60,000 bases of DNA from Hydractinia symbiolongicarpus (lineage: Eukaryota; Cnidaria; Hydrozoa; Anthoathecata; Hydractiniidae): positions 10,539,001-10,599,000 of the forward strand of contig NC_079875.1 in the NCBI RefSeq assembly GCF_029227915.1, in the 5' to 3' direction. Shown in pieces: positions 23,760 through 37,400 of this stretch. The translations under genes and the position numbers were made by a program. Positions within the stretch are counted from its first letter, which is position 1. The number at the start of each line of letters is the position of its first letter. A model generated the notes under the pieces. That model did no database searches. It worked only from the letters and a program-made list of their open reading frames with translations, and had not been told where the DNA came from.

Positions 23760-24734
23760 TTAACCGTTAGCAACCTCTATAGTAACAGTGTTTTTTCCTT
23801 TTTTCTTCTCTTGAGGAGCATATTTTCCTAAAACATCACTGATACTTGAAATAACCGAAGCAAATGTAGAAAGTCCAACAGAAAACATAAATGTTGACGG
23901 CAAAAGCAACCAAGGTTGATGCATATATTTATCATATTTGTAATAATAATCGCCAAAGCCAATTGTTGTTAAAGAAACGAATGCCAAATAAATTCCGTTT
24001 AATAGTGAGTAGTCCTCCAATTCTTTTAAGGTGGACAGTAAACCACACACAGTTAACGATAACATGCTAAGGCAAGTTTGGAAAGCAAAGACTTTTATGG
24101 GAAAATGTTTGATACATTTTCTTTTTAACCAACCGATCTCAATTACAATTAGAAAAGACCTTGTCAGAGCTATCAATCCACGGGCTGCTGGTATATATGT
24201 TCCAGCAGTTAATGCAATCCCAGGTATGGCGTAAATCATAGTAACTATTTTGCCGGTATCCGACTTGGTGACAACGTTTCCATAACCTGAAAAAATAATA
24301 CACGCACAACTAAAACCAACTCAATAAAATGAAAAATGAAAAACATTTACTTCAGAAAAAAAATTACCTATGGTGGTGACAACGGTACATGTATACACAG
24401 TCCATCTATTGAATGCCTGAAGGCTTAACTCGCAATTATAAATTTCTGTATAAATCACATTCTCACAAAATTCACTTTCATATGAAAGTAGGGAATTATT
24501 ATTCAAGATGGCATTTTTGTCCGTGATATTGGAACAAAGTATTTGTAGTTTCTTTTCAGCTTTAGTTAAGGAAGCCGGAATCACATCGTAACACTGTTCA
24601 ATATAAAAAAATATAAGGGCACCAAGTGCAATATAAGCATATACGAAAGAAAGAAATAGTAAGTAACGAAGTAGATATTTTTTTGCTTCTTTGAACAATT
24701 CATTTAATTCTTTTTTGTGTTTTGAGAGAGACAT
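23760..24734 (-). CDS. Two-pore-domain potassium channel (K2P/KCNK family)
   Basis: Two exons, 24734-24368 and 24286-23760, joined by an 81-bp GT-AG intron in phase 1, give 297 residues. The splice falls inside the first selectivity filter: exon 1 ends TTIG and exon 2 supplies the rest, giving TTIGYGN. The second pore has TTIGFGDYY. Order: short cytoplasmic N-terminus, M1 (YLLFLSFVYAYIALGALIFF), a long extracellular cap with cysteines and N-linked sites (NIT, NNNS), P1, M2 (MIYAIPGIALTAGTYI), M3 (FAFQTCLSMLSLTVCGLL), P2, M4 (STFMFSVGLSTFASVISS) and a short C-terminus rich in Lys. This is the 4TM/2P layout, and 297 aa is at the short end for the family. It would pass background K+ current at the plasma membrane. 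The subfamily cannot be assigned by eye. Confidence 0.93.
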
Positions 24735-26480
24735 GTCTTAAAGTTCTTCACAATCTTCTGACATGAAACAAATATTTCTTAATTTTTTTCTTTTTTTTCT
24801 CTTCTTTTTTTTACTTTTTTCATTTCTTTTGATATTTTTAATCAAAACAACGTTTTAAACACAGAAATTTATTATCACAAGCAATGGGTGATATTTCTTT
24901 TACGATACAAATAAAAAAAGCCAATCAAATCGTCAAAAATACAAAAATATATTTAATTACTAAATCAATACTTTCAAAAACCGATCAAATGGTTGCTGGA
25001 TTCATGCCATTACAGAAAAAATAACGAATGAGGGAGAGCATCTGTAGCTGTGTTTCCATCGTAATGCTTTTATAAATGTATCAACAAAGTTTCGAACATG
25101 ATAAATTAGATAAATCAACCGAAGTTTCTGTGTTATTCTTTATTATTTAAACGTTTTAACTTACTGAAATCAGACTTCTTTGCAACACTGACCACTTCTT
25201 GTTGTTGTTTCTGAAGACAGCTTCGCCTCGCCAGCTGTCTAACTTTTTGATTATTTTCCTTTGTTCAAACAGTTAGTCGTTTCCTTATAGAGACAGTATC
25301 AAATCTACACAATTAGAATACCTAAACTTTTAGAATTTCTCCTTTCACGCTCTGAATTTAATTATCTCCATAGTGCTTCAACTATCTTCAACTATCACAA
25401 TGAGCATTCTCCCCGTTGGGTTTTTTGGCTTATAATATGCATTAATACTGGTCATGCTAATAAAAAAGAAAGAGCGTGATAAGCATTAATTATCATAATT
25501 AATAACCACGAGGCAATGCTGTGATTTCTTCTTTCGGTTTTGTTTTGTCTGGTCTCCAAAAACAATGGCGAATAAAATAGAAAAAAATTAAATCTAAGTG
25601 GAGAAAGTGATACGAATGTTTTTAAGTTCGGCCACTTTTTTAAACAGAACCGAAATTTCTTTTCACTTTTTGATGCCATGTGTTACAAAGAAAAATAAGT
25701 TAAAAAGAACAGCGTGAACGGAGCCGACCATAATGGCAATTTTATCAAACTCCATCTCAAACATTTTGCGACGGCCCGCTTATCAGACGAGAATAAGAGA
25801 TTAACAAGACCGTCAAATATGGCGGTTGGAAAAAAAACCCAATAAATTCAAGATATTGAAGTACCATTATTTCCATTTCTAGTAGGTTTATATCCTCAAA
25901 TTTTCAGAACTCCGTCTGAACATTTTTCCGTAAGATTTTATTTGTCGATGCACAAAATTTCTAATAAACGACCATGAGGCAGCCTTGGGACTAAAAAATT
26001 GTTCGAATTAGCGAAATGTTCGAATTAGACTAATAGTTTTCATCTTAAAAAAGTGAAAATATGTATACAAATATGTAAAATCAAACTGCATTAAATATAC
26101 AAAAATGTTTCTATATTCTCATCTTTTTCTGGTTCTTTTTTGTCTACCTACTACTTCCACCAGCAGACGTTTTTTTTCGTATTATAACGTTGCTGTGGTT
26201 TTACTCTAGATTTGTAAGTTCTGCAATCAGCGCTAGACCTACCATATTCCACAAATCTTGACTTTAGTTTTTGCCAAAGCAATTTTTTAAAAGCATTAAT
26301 AAAATCTGCCACCACAGAATGCATTAAAGTTCCCTGCAAGCTAGCTACCAACAACAGTACTTGATTTTGATTTTTACAGAATAAGTACTGAAATACAATA
26401 TAAAACAAAAAATTGTCATTCTAGCAACATCTTGCAAGTCATGGGTTTCTCACAGCCTTGTGCCACATTGTATACACTAG
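24735..26480. other. Intergenic stretch upstream of the potassium channel gene
   Basis: No firm gene. At about 25998-26030 the sequence TTGTTCGAATTAGCGAAATG with a second TTCGAATTAG resembles a decayed pogo-type inverted-repeat end. A weak coding-like minus frame is listed separately at 26151-26340. Confidence 0.4.
26151..26340 (-). other. Weak candidate terminal exon
   Basis: The minus strand has an acceptor-like AGCTTGCAG followed by an open frame GTLMHSVVADFINAFKKLLW, then QKLKSRFVEYGRSSADCRTY and a basic tail ending KKNVCWWK at a stop. Composition looks more protein-like than nearby frames. No partner exon was found upstream. It lies next to a pogo-like end remnant, so it may belong to a dead element. 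Confidence 0.2.
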
Positions 26481-26616
26481 TTTTTGCAAAACGAAAAGTT
26501 CAAACGGCAGAAAGTCACGCAAAATGGTAGCTTAACTGCGCAAGTATCGAGACGCACGCAATGTAGTATAAAAAGAACGGGCTAACCCGTGGATTTTTCC
26601 ACCGACTAACGACTAG
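26480..26616 (+). mobile_element. Mini-Helitron copy, 5' end not seen
   Basis: It shares the inner sequence of the 148-bp element at 3175-3322 (AGTCACGCAAAATGGTAGCT, then AAGAACGGGCTAACCCGTGG). It ends with the hairpin GTGGATTTTTCCAC, a spacer and CTAG before a T at 26617. The characteristic TC-TATATAATAAT start is not recognisable, so the copy is truncated or diverged at its 5' end. Confidence 0.65.
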
Positions 26617-26619
26617 TAT

Positions 26620-28420
26620 TATCAAATCATCTCAGGACTAAACGTACTTCTTGACCCTAGGGTCTTTTGTAGTGTTACAGGATCTAAGATTCAGATGGTA
26701 ATTTACGAAAAATCTATGGCATACGGATAAAGTAGTACCCAGGATTCTGGGACTCAGGAGAGTGAAACCTAGGTTACGGAACGGAAGGTTAATCTTTTTT
26801 TAATTAAATAATATGCATTATAAACTTACGGACTATATAAATATTTCTTATTTCGTATAGGTGCAACAAATAAAAGCTTTTTAAATGTATTTAACCATAT
26901 ACATGCGGCGACGTTTCTCTGTATACCAGACCAAATAAAACTTGTAGGAAATGAACTGTACTAACATTTTCGACCATTTATAGAAAAATACAAACAGTAA
27001 TGACAATTTCAGGGGAAAAATTAAAAAAAAAACCTACTGTTAGGCAAATTTGTGTGGTTTTTCTGAAGCTTCTAGCATTATTTATTGATAAGTAGCTATC
27101 TTTTTGCAAAAAAGGACGTCCAGACCCTAATTCATAGGTCGATTCGCTATCCAAGTGACCAAAAATATGTTTAGCAAATTTCTCTTCCTGGAAAGATGTC
27201 CTCAAAACAGAGACATTTCTTTGGTCGCTTGTTTACCTTGGGCGTTTAAGGGTTCTCTAAGAAAAAAAGGGTCTATAACGGCTCTTTCAGGTGAGTGCTT
27301 GATTCGAAGTTGCTAATCCGGGGAAGGTGGTAACTATCAAATTTACATTATATATTTGTAAGGCCACTACGTGAATCAGATGTATATGGGGAGTTACATT
27401 AAGAAAGAAAACTCGGCTCAAAAAGGAAAATTACCATTATTATTTACTGCTGATGTCAGCACCGTTTATGACATCATTAAAAGCATAAACGATATAAAAA
27501 ATACTATATTTTACTAAAACTAGGAGCGTAGTCGTATTTGTGAATTCAAACTTTAAACATTCTAGATAAATTTGCGGAATGTTGGGATTTTTTATTAAAA
27601 ATTGCGAAATGCGTCAAAAATGACTGCATGTACTAATATTTGGAATGAAATTAAAATAAATGGTTTAGTAAGTGCAAAAAAGAAGATAAAAGGTTATCAC
27701 AAAGTATGTGTTACAACCAATATAATTTTAGGCGAGATTCTCAGCGAACAAAATTTCGGGGACATTGAAATTTTGTCTCGGCAGAGATTTTTTGCTTTAA
27801 TATGACTTTTATGTAAAAGAAAAACAAAACAATTTTAAAAATAACAATAACGAAAGAATTTATCTCTAAAAGGAAGAAGCAACGTAAAACGAGAAACTTT
27901 TTCCAGGATAAAAATATTTCGCTTAAAAATTTCGTTAAATTATTATTATAAAATAATACACAGACAACAAAACTATTAAAAAAATGTGGAATAATTATTA
28001 AATTTTTGAAATCTGTAATTTTTTTTATACCTTATCGTCGGTTAAAGTTTCGTTAGAAAACAATTTCGCTTGTTAAGAAATTTCATCATCCAGCAGAAAA
28101 TTTTTTTCACTTTTCGCTGACGATCTTTTCAAGACACGGTATTTCAGATTATAACAGTACATAAAAAACACTAACCAACTGAACAGAATGGCAGAGATTT
28201 ACTAGCTCAAAAAATGTCAATACTTGAGTTTCCAATTTATCGATTTTTATCAAGATCTTTCGATATTTATCGAAAAACTCAATTTGTATGATGAAGAATT
28301 ACCAATGGGACCCATCACTGGATAATAAATAATATTTACTTCAAATGATTTTTACAATTTTTAGTATTAATGACAACTTAGAGCAGTACCTGTTTTCATT
28401 CCGTTTAATACGGCGGTCTT
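26620..28420. other. Intergenic stretch downstream of VPS45
   Basis: I see no supported gene. Small open frames at 26978-27205 (-) and 27602-27805 (+) lack splice context and recognisable motifs. Confidence 0.45.
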
Positions 28421-28425
28421 GTTGT

Positions 28426-31400
28426 CTAAAATACGCCGTGAGTGTGTCCACGGGAGCCGGACGAATAAGAAACTGATGGACTGTGACCAATCATTGTACT
28501 TTCTCTCACTTCTTCTAGAAAACTAAAACAGAAGAAGATTTATAAAAAACGACCAAGTTATACAAAAATACGTAACGCAAAGTTTTAAAAATCGCATTCC
28601 TAAGGACGCGCTTAATCACGAGAAGTGCTTAACAAAATAATAATACAAACAGAGTATTCCTTTTTATAAATAAAACATAAATCCGAATAAGGCACAGAGA
28701 CAAACAAATAGCTCCCCGTTCTTTTCCTCCGAATTTATTCTTTGGATATACTTGTTGACGATAATTCGAGCAGAGCGCCTACTCGTACGAGGGCTCCAGT
28801 GATAAACATATTTCATATAGAATATTACCCCAAATAATCTAGTTTTTAGTTCGTCGTCCCTAAGTGTTCACAACAAAAACAAAATCAACACAACTACCTT
28901 TCAGTATTATGTATTGTACTTCCACCAAGTATAATTCGCACTCCAGGATTATTTCGGTTGGCATCGTATACTGCGATTGCTTCTTCGTACGTAGCACCAC
29001 CAACAATAAAAACGACGACATCTTGAGGTCTGCGTGAAAATAAACACACAACATAAAGAGAAAAATGCTCCAGTTAATATATACAAACCAGGCTGACCTG
29101 GTACTTACTTGTCTCGGAATGTCTCTTTTCCTAAATAGGGATATTGTTGTTCGCGTAGTTTCCCTTTGATCATGTTATCGAGAATGTCGTGTAATAATGG
29201 CTTGTGTTGTGTGTATATGTTTTCCACGCCCTAAAACAAAAACAAACGGGTATAATCACTTTGCGATTAAGTGTTCCTACTCTACGGCGGAGGATTCCGA
29301 GTATGAAAGAAAAGATGTTGTGTGGGTAAAAGAATGACCTAATAAACAAGGGTTTCATCAGGCGCACAGGCCTTGTTTTCTGTACCGCTTTCTGCTTGGG
29401 GAGCGAAATTGATTCATAATAAAATTAAACTGTCTGCCATTAACAAGTTCTAGTACATGTAACTTGCTACTCCATGATGAATCTTGAAACGAGTACGGAT
29501 ACAAAAATACGCTGAATGTTAACAATCATACCTTTAGTCCTTTGATGAACTTCTTCGTCATTGCCAACGCGTTTTTATTTTGCCCAAATATATCGCTTCC
29601 ACGTATAGTAGCACCCGCGTAATCGACCATATTATACACGAGCTAAAAATAAGACTCGCGAGTAAGTAACAGAAATCTAAAACAACTATTACATATGCAG
29701 GAAGTCAGATAAAGTAACGTACGTAGGTTACTTAAAGGGTCATTTAAAAAGTACGTACGCTCAGAAAAGCGATTGGGTAAGTTGGGTGAGGACGTAGTTT
29801 AGAAAATGTATGAAAGCGTACAAGGAAAAGCGCGTTATTAAAGGGGTGTGGGTGCGCCTTTTCTCTGCTACAAAAATGTGATGTTTACCTTTTTATAAAA
29901 AACTCCTAACATCTTACCAAAAATTCTTCTGTCCAGTAAAGTTTTAAAATTAATAATTTAATTTGATTTTTGCTTGTTCGGCCCATTTTTAAGGGCAAAA
30001 ATCTAGCCTTCTTCTCTTTTAAGTGTATATGTTCAAATTTACCTCACCGAGATTACAATTAAATCAACGCAAACAGACTACGCTCACTTTGATCAGCATT
30101 TCATCCGCTCCTCTTTTCTGAAGATCATTACGTAAACCTTTGATATCGTTGCTTGAACTTCTTTCGTAACGTAACATATACAACAGAACCAGCCGTGCCG
30201 CATCGATGTTTTTGACTTTTTCATTGGCTAACAGCTTTCGAATAGCCTAAAGAAAATACCACATGTCGTTGTAGGGTGTGTCTCTTTGTGGGAAAACACT
30301 GCCCATTCAGGGAGACTTTTGATGTTCCTACGGATGTTATAAAAACAATTCCAACTTTTCAAGGTTGTGTTTTATTGATTTACTTTGGTTGTTGATTTTT
30401 AACTTGAAATATTTTGTTCCAGTGTTTGAAGATTATTAGGCATACAAACAAACAAAATAAGAACAAGAAGTATTTAAAAACTATAATACTTCTTGAGAAT
30501 GTAAAGAACCTTCTAGATAAAACTAGATAAATTTGGAAGGATTTATTTTCTACGGTGAAGAAGTCTCCTAGTATAGATGGAGGCTTAACTCTAAACGTTC
30601 ATTGACCATAAACGAATCTCCAATAATGATAAATCATCTTTTACGTATACTTTACAGGTAAAGAGTTTGGCGAGGGGAAAAAACACGAAATTTTAGGGGT
30701 TTACTTTCGCAAATGAGTGATTAAATCTATTTCGCGTAATATAATCTTTAACTTGACTTTTGACAAATAAAACAGAGATTGTTTCCATCAAACAGAAATT
30801 TTTCTTTCTTATTAGAACGTCATTTAAATAGAAAAAAAAAATCGAAAGCCGACGATTTTGATTTAGACTGATATAATACTTGTGCTGCCGAAAGAAAAAT
30901 ACGTGAAAAAACATATGATGCTTGAGTTTTTTACTTCAATTTAACTTTCGCTAATCGGTTTCTTAGGCTATCTCGTGTGGGATAAACTTTTGGAATCTGC
31001 ATGCCAATCTTTTTTGCGGGTACTTACTTTCGCGAAAATGGCTAAATACGCGAAAACAAGAAACTTTCTCCCCGCGAAACTTTCTCCCCGTGAAGTATAC
31101 GTCATCCTCATAGGCGGATCACAATGTAGCTCTGCTTTGATTTCTTATTTGAATGTTTCGAGGGTTAGGTAGACGTGACCCTGTCTTATTCTATGGCAGT
31201 CTGAGGCAAAAACTGTTTCTTTGGCATTAAAAAATTGCATGGTATTGAAAGTTGTGTAACATATTTATTATGCATTAACCATATTATATGTATGTTTAAG
31301 AGAAAAATATTTAAAAATAAAACTTTTTAAAAATAATACCCTAGTACACAGCCCTACAAAGGTTGAAACTTTGACTACTCGTTCGATGATCTTTCAAATC

Positions 31401-34400
31401 ATGTTTTATTCTCAAAATATATACTGCAATGGCTTTCTACTTTGAATCTGGCATACACTACGCCCGAGTGGTGTTGGTGTAAGACTGATTACTGGGCGAA
31501 CAACGCCAAGTTTTATTGAATTAACCAATCTTATATTTGTGCAAAGGAATATCAATATATTGCATGAAATAGCGAACGCAGGTATGTCTTTTTGAAAAGA
31601 CATACCTGTGTTGATAATTACAATTAGATAAATTTAGCACAAGTTTCAAAATATCTGTTATTCAGATAACACGTCTATTTTCAAAAGGAAAAATATGCTT
31701 TATGAAGATATCAGGCTGAGATTTCTGGTTAAAAAATAAGGTCTTTTGTTTAGAGCAATAGAGAAATAAGAATAATGACTAGCCTGGTTACAATTTTGAT
31801 ATTCTTATCAAAAAAAGCGTGTCTATTAAACCGGGATGTCCCAGAAGGTGTTAGAATTTTTATATTCTAATCAAAAATCGTGTCTACTAAAACCCGGATG
31901 TCCCATAAGGTATTAAACTCGTCGTCGCTAGCCGTGTCTCGCGGGTTTGTCCGTGGAAAAGCTTTGCCATCGTACACAGTTTATGCAAATGACGCACGAA
32001 CTCGGATTCCCACTACAAACAAACAAACGGACAGAACACTGTCGAACAAAAAAACAGATTCATTTACTTGAATGTGTGTTGTATGATCCGACCTGCTCGA
32101 CATATCTTGTTCCAATTCTGATATCTCCAGCAAGCAACGCTCACTAACAAGACGTGATAATTCACTGACCACTGTTACGTGTTTTGAAACTGTTCCTGAC
32201 ATCTTGCGAAATTGGGGATAATTTTCAACGAACGCCTAAATAAAATGAAAAAAAATTAAAAATTAAAAATTTAAAGTTATTGTGGTGCTTTATACAGAAT
32301 TTATACTTGACGCACTTGATTCCCCAGATAAGTTGAAAAAATTTATGGGAATTCAGCCGTCGCTACTGTCGCAATGTTACCCTTACCCCTTACCCTCTTG
32401 ATATTACAAACTTTGAAGAGGCGAGAAAAATGTTCAAATACCGCCAGTTCGATACAACGAATAGTTGTTTTCTTTAAACAGATGGTACACACGCCAATAA
32501 ATTTGTATGAAGTTAGGAGAATGTGAAATTCCGAATTTTGGAAATATCAGAAATTTCTCCTTACAGCAATGCCGACTGATGACCTACTGTTATAGAAATA
32601 CAGCTCCAGTACCGTGAGACTAATCTCTAAGCCATGATGCATGGTAGCTACTATAACAGTTGGTTAAGTGTTCTACCACTGAGCTCCATATATCAGTCAA
32701 CAGAAGGTAATAATCCGCACATTTATCACAGGAAGTTTTAATATTACTGGCAAATACGATCATCTTAAAAGAGTTAACCCTTAGTAGGAATTAACAATCT
32801 TATCCCCACTTATTTGAGCGTACTCGTATTAAAGGTATTAAACGCGTGTTTATTTTTGCGCAATGTTGATATGAACGTATTTCATTGGCATTAATTTTCA
32901 CGTAGATCTGCGCTTAATAACAAGGACACATAGTCAAATCTGTTTCTTGTACAAACTGCGGAATAATTTTCAAGAAAAAGGTTTTGCGTGAAATTTTTAT
33001 ACTGTAATTCACGCAGAACATACATTTTCGCGTAACTTTGCAACAATAAGCGCTAATAAGGTACAAATTACTTGCCTTCATATCGGCGATTGATTCCAAC
33101 TTTTGATTACTTTTTGCACTTTTTTGAAATTCATCCATCAACTGTTTCATGTTCGAACCGATCTCTCCAAAATTTAAGTACATGTTATCTCTATAAACAT
33201 CATCATGTTCCGCTGACAACACTACTTCCTAAAGTAGCGAAATACAGAAAAAACGACTAAATTAACGAAATATATTTTTGCGACTAAAGACTCAATAAGT
33301 AGTCAAATATCATCATGAATTTTTAACTAATTAAAGCGAATTTTTTAAGAGACCTGTATTAAAAAACACTACAAGAAGTTAAAGTAAAAGTATACGATTC
33401 GAGAGCTTTTTTAGTGTCTGTTTAATGTATTCCAGATACATCCTTAATATCCCATATTATTACTAATGACTTATATAAACCATTTAGCCAGGCGCTACGG
33501 AAAAATAGCGCCTGGGGTTATGACGTCATGACCGGAAAGAGCGAGGTCCGTGGAAACAACAAAGGTTTCTGTTTTCCCGTAGCCCCCGGTAAAAGGTTTA
33601 CAAGTCATTTAGAATCTGGTATTCTGATAAAAACATAGCAATTAAAGTAACCTATAGCCAAAGTAGGTCAAAGTCTTTCACACTAAAACATTGGCATTTG
33701 GATGAAAAGTAAAATACATATTTATGTAGAAACCATGTGTTAAAACGATCTAAACGTTCGATCAACTGATAAAAAAGAAATAATTTTCAAACATAAAAAC
33801 ATTCTACTATTTTTTTTTCGAATTCACCGTTGGTGAAGTGGTCGATTTTTATGTAAACCAAAAATATTTGAAAAAAATGAGGAGACATCACATCACATTT
33901 TGAACGGGTGGTTGATGATAATTAGGGAGTGGTGCTTAGTGGATTTCTTTTTCTGTTTAGATTTTAGCCGGTCGCTACAGAAAGATAGCGACCGCTCACG
34001 TGATCATTGTAAGTCAATAAAAACTTCTGATACAAAGAAGACATTACTTTGCCAGGTACTAACAAATATTATTAAGAAGAAAAATATAAAAAATTAATTT
34101 TGCAAATATTGCAGGTAAACAAACCAATGTGCACTACTTCGCTGCAAACTAAAAATTTGCTCGTAGCTAATTTTATTTTCATGTTATTCGATATTTGGAG
34201 ATGAACATTTTCGCAGAACGAAATTATATATAGAAAAAGGTCTATTCCTAAAATTTAAATACCTTAAAATTTGCGTCCTCTTCCGCTTCAAAAGAAAAAT
34301 CAGATTATGGTACAGTTAAATTTTTATAAACAGATGACATACCCTTAACTCTCTGGAAATACCTGGAACAGATGATAGATCGATTCGATTATTTTTTATA

Positions 34401-37400
34401 CCCAACAACTCATGCACCATACCTTGATATGTCCACTATAAAAAAAGACTCAGTTTTTATAAATTTCACTCCATACTCAAAAAGAAAAGGTTTTTCGACA
34501 AAAATAATTCAAGAAAGTCTGGAAATAAACTGACTAATAGCGACTGGTGGCACGACTTTCTATAGTAAGTAATCACAAATATAGAGTTTTTATTAGCATC
34601 AGGCACATTTCCAGTAGCCATGATATGCTTATAAGGCAAGCACAAGCAGCTTCGCTAATAAAATTGCTACATGCCTATGTCTGCTAACTTAAGACACACA
34701 CCTTAAATAGAATCCAGCGGCAAAATTTCGACCAGTTAGCGGATCACTCAACTCATTACGAAACTTAATCTGCAAAAAGAGACTAAACTTTAAGCAGACG
34801 ATTTTTTTTCAACTATATTTTGTCGACTTGTTTACCTTTAATATAAGTTAAAACTAACCTGATTGAGTAGTGGTGTAACAGGATCATCCGTTCGGTCAAG
34901 TATTAATAACAAAGGGGATATGTCTGAATGGCGAAACTCAAACAATCCCGATTCTTGATACATCTTTTGCTGAAACAGAAATATACGTACTATTAAACTT
35001 CAAGTTTCAAAGACATTTAACAGAGTCAGTTCAGACTATCAGAGCATCAGGCCTTCATCAAAAATTAAGGATTATTTTAAAACTGGAGTTTAAGTTCAAG
35101 TTAAATAAGTGAAACAACATTTCAAGAGACATAATAAATCCACCATTCAAAATATGAAACAAGGTATACCCATTTGCTTACAATTTGTTTTTTTTGGGTA
35201 TTATTACCGTTGACACCATATCTTGGTATTGATATGTGCCATGCAGGGTACTCAAACAAAGTAATAAAACCAAAAGACTGATGAGATCGTGGCCAGAGGC
35301 CACTGGATATGTTCCCTTCACTTTTTCAAGGATAGTTTTATAGCCTCGAAAGCACCATTTTTTTCATTCTAACACAGTAAAATATTAGCCTTTGAAAATT
35401 TTACATTAAAAGACAGCCCTAATCATTGGTCCCTCTACCCTTTTTGTCTGCACTGAGCACTATTCGCTACTGGTCAAAGGGAAAATAACATTCATGTAAA
35501 ATGCTATTGCATGAAAATTAATAAACAAAATGTCCTGTCCTGTTATGTGCAAAGTAATTGCACACTACATCACAGTTAAGGTTCACTGTTGGGAAAATTG
35601 ACAGGTGTGAAGTTATTGTGAAAGATTTATTTGAGATTTCAATCACATTTATTTGAAAAAGACATACCATTACACTTTCAGCTAGTCGCTTGCACATTTG
35701 AGAAGACTGCTGGTATCTGATGATAGGTTTTTTTCGAAGCGATAGCAACAATGAAATGACGCCTTCAGTGACACGTTCCTGCTTTTCATAGTCCCAATTT
35801 TTACCCTAAAATGATATTTTTAAGTCTATTAAAAATACGACATGGCAGAAATATAAACAAAGATAAATTCTAGTCTTATTTATACCTTGGAACAGCCAAT
35901 TATATTAAAGGAAAACACGTGTGGACTAACTGCAAAATAATCTGCATAAAATTCCTAAACAAGAATAAAATATAAAAACAAATTAAACACATTGACAACT
36001 GGACACCACATTAATATGAACTGGTTTCTTCACATTCCTAACATTTTTTAAAAAATTTTTGACTAAGTAATTTCCTCCTTTTTTTAGCTGTTCTTAGCTG
36101 AAATTTCGCATCATATTGAAATCTTGGATTGCCCTAATAACGTAGATTTATTACAAGCATCCTTGTCAACATTTTAAAAATTAAAATTAGTTCTGAATGA
36201 ACATTTAAACCTAAAATTTCTGGCTTTTTCCTGACATTTTACCATTAATTTTGAAAATGCCAAACAATTCCTAATTTCCCTGTCATTCTGGACAGAGTGA
36301 CACCCTGGGGAAGAGCAAAAGTGTAGAATTTAAAGCACAATTATAAAAAAATGAGGTGCAAATATCTTACGACAATGTAGCTGTCCATAAAAAATGTGAC
36401 ATGTTACAAACCTCTTTGAAACTAACAATTGGATTGAGGAAGACTAATGTTTTTGCATCAAGTTAATGATGCGAATTATATTTTTACCTGAGATGCACTT
36501 AGAAAGGAAAAAATAACATTTCCAAAGTGATTTTTAAGATTTCTGCAAGTAGAAGGATAAAAACAAATTTTTAAAAAAATCCTTGAACAAATCCTAACAA
36601 AGCAACGTTTTGTAAAACAAAATAATTGTGCAGATTTATTTTTGCTAGGCAATTTTTTACAACATGTATGCAATCGCATCTTTTTGGTGCTGATTGAAAT
36701 TCAATATAAAAACTCATCAAAACACAGATACGTCAGGCAACAAAAAAGTTTAAATTTAATTAAGTTCAAACGTGATTTAGAAAGACTTTACCTGCACCTC
36801 CCGTACTACTTCTTGATCATCAGCTTCTGCAAGTTGCTTCACATAACTTTTTGGTACAACATTGCTAAAATCTAAAAGCAATAAATAAATAAAATTTTAT
36901 ATTGTAAAAAACCAAAACATTAGGAGACTACAGGAAACACATTGCATTATTTAGAAAAAACTTACATATATAATAAGTTCCATATTTTGGGATTTTTAGT
37001 TCCCTTTTAAGATGATCAAAATTTTCCTAAAATATAAAATAATGTAATTGTATATATCGCATGTACAGAATATAACAAGGAGTATTGCACTTATAGAAGT
37101 GCAAAATAAAAATATCTATATATATATATTATAATGCAATGAACCTTTGTTGGTCTTATGAAGCATATTGCCTTTAAATGTTTCATGGTTTCCCGAGCTT
37201 GTGAGTCAATTCTTTCAAAAAGAAAAACTTCTTTCTGCAAAATTTCACTTTGTGCATACACCATGCTAACAATACCAGTCTAAAGATAAAAATAATACAC
37301 TAAATCTTAAATTGTATTCCTGAAAAACTTGCATAAGGCTAAAGCATACAGTACAACACAAGTACAAAAATGTCCAGAGGTGTAATTTTTAAAATCTTAA

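Noticed and set aside
31880-32202. Plus-strand frames over the VPS45 exon at 32068-32235
   Set aside because: They are antisense shadows of a VPS45 exon.
32590-32695. Functional tRNA gene on -
   Set aside because: A-box is good but no clear B-box or full cloverleaf could be drawn; kept only as a tRNA-like or SINE-like segment.
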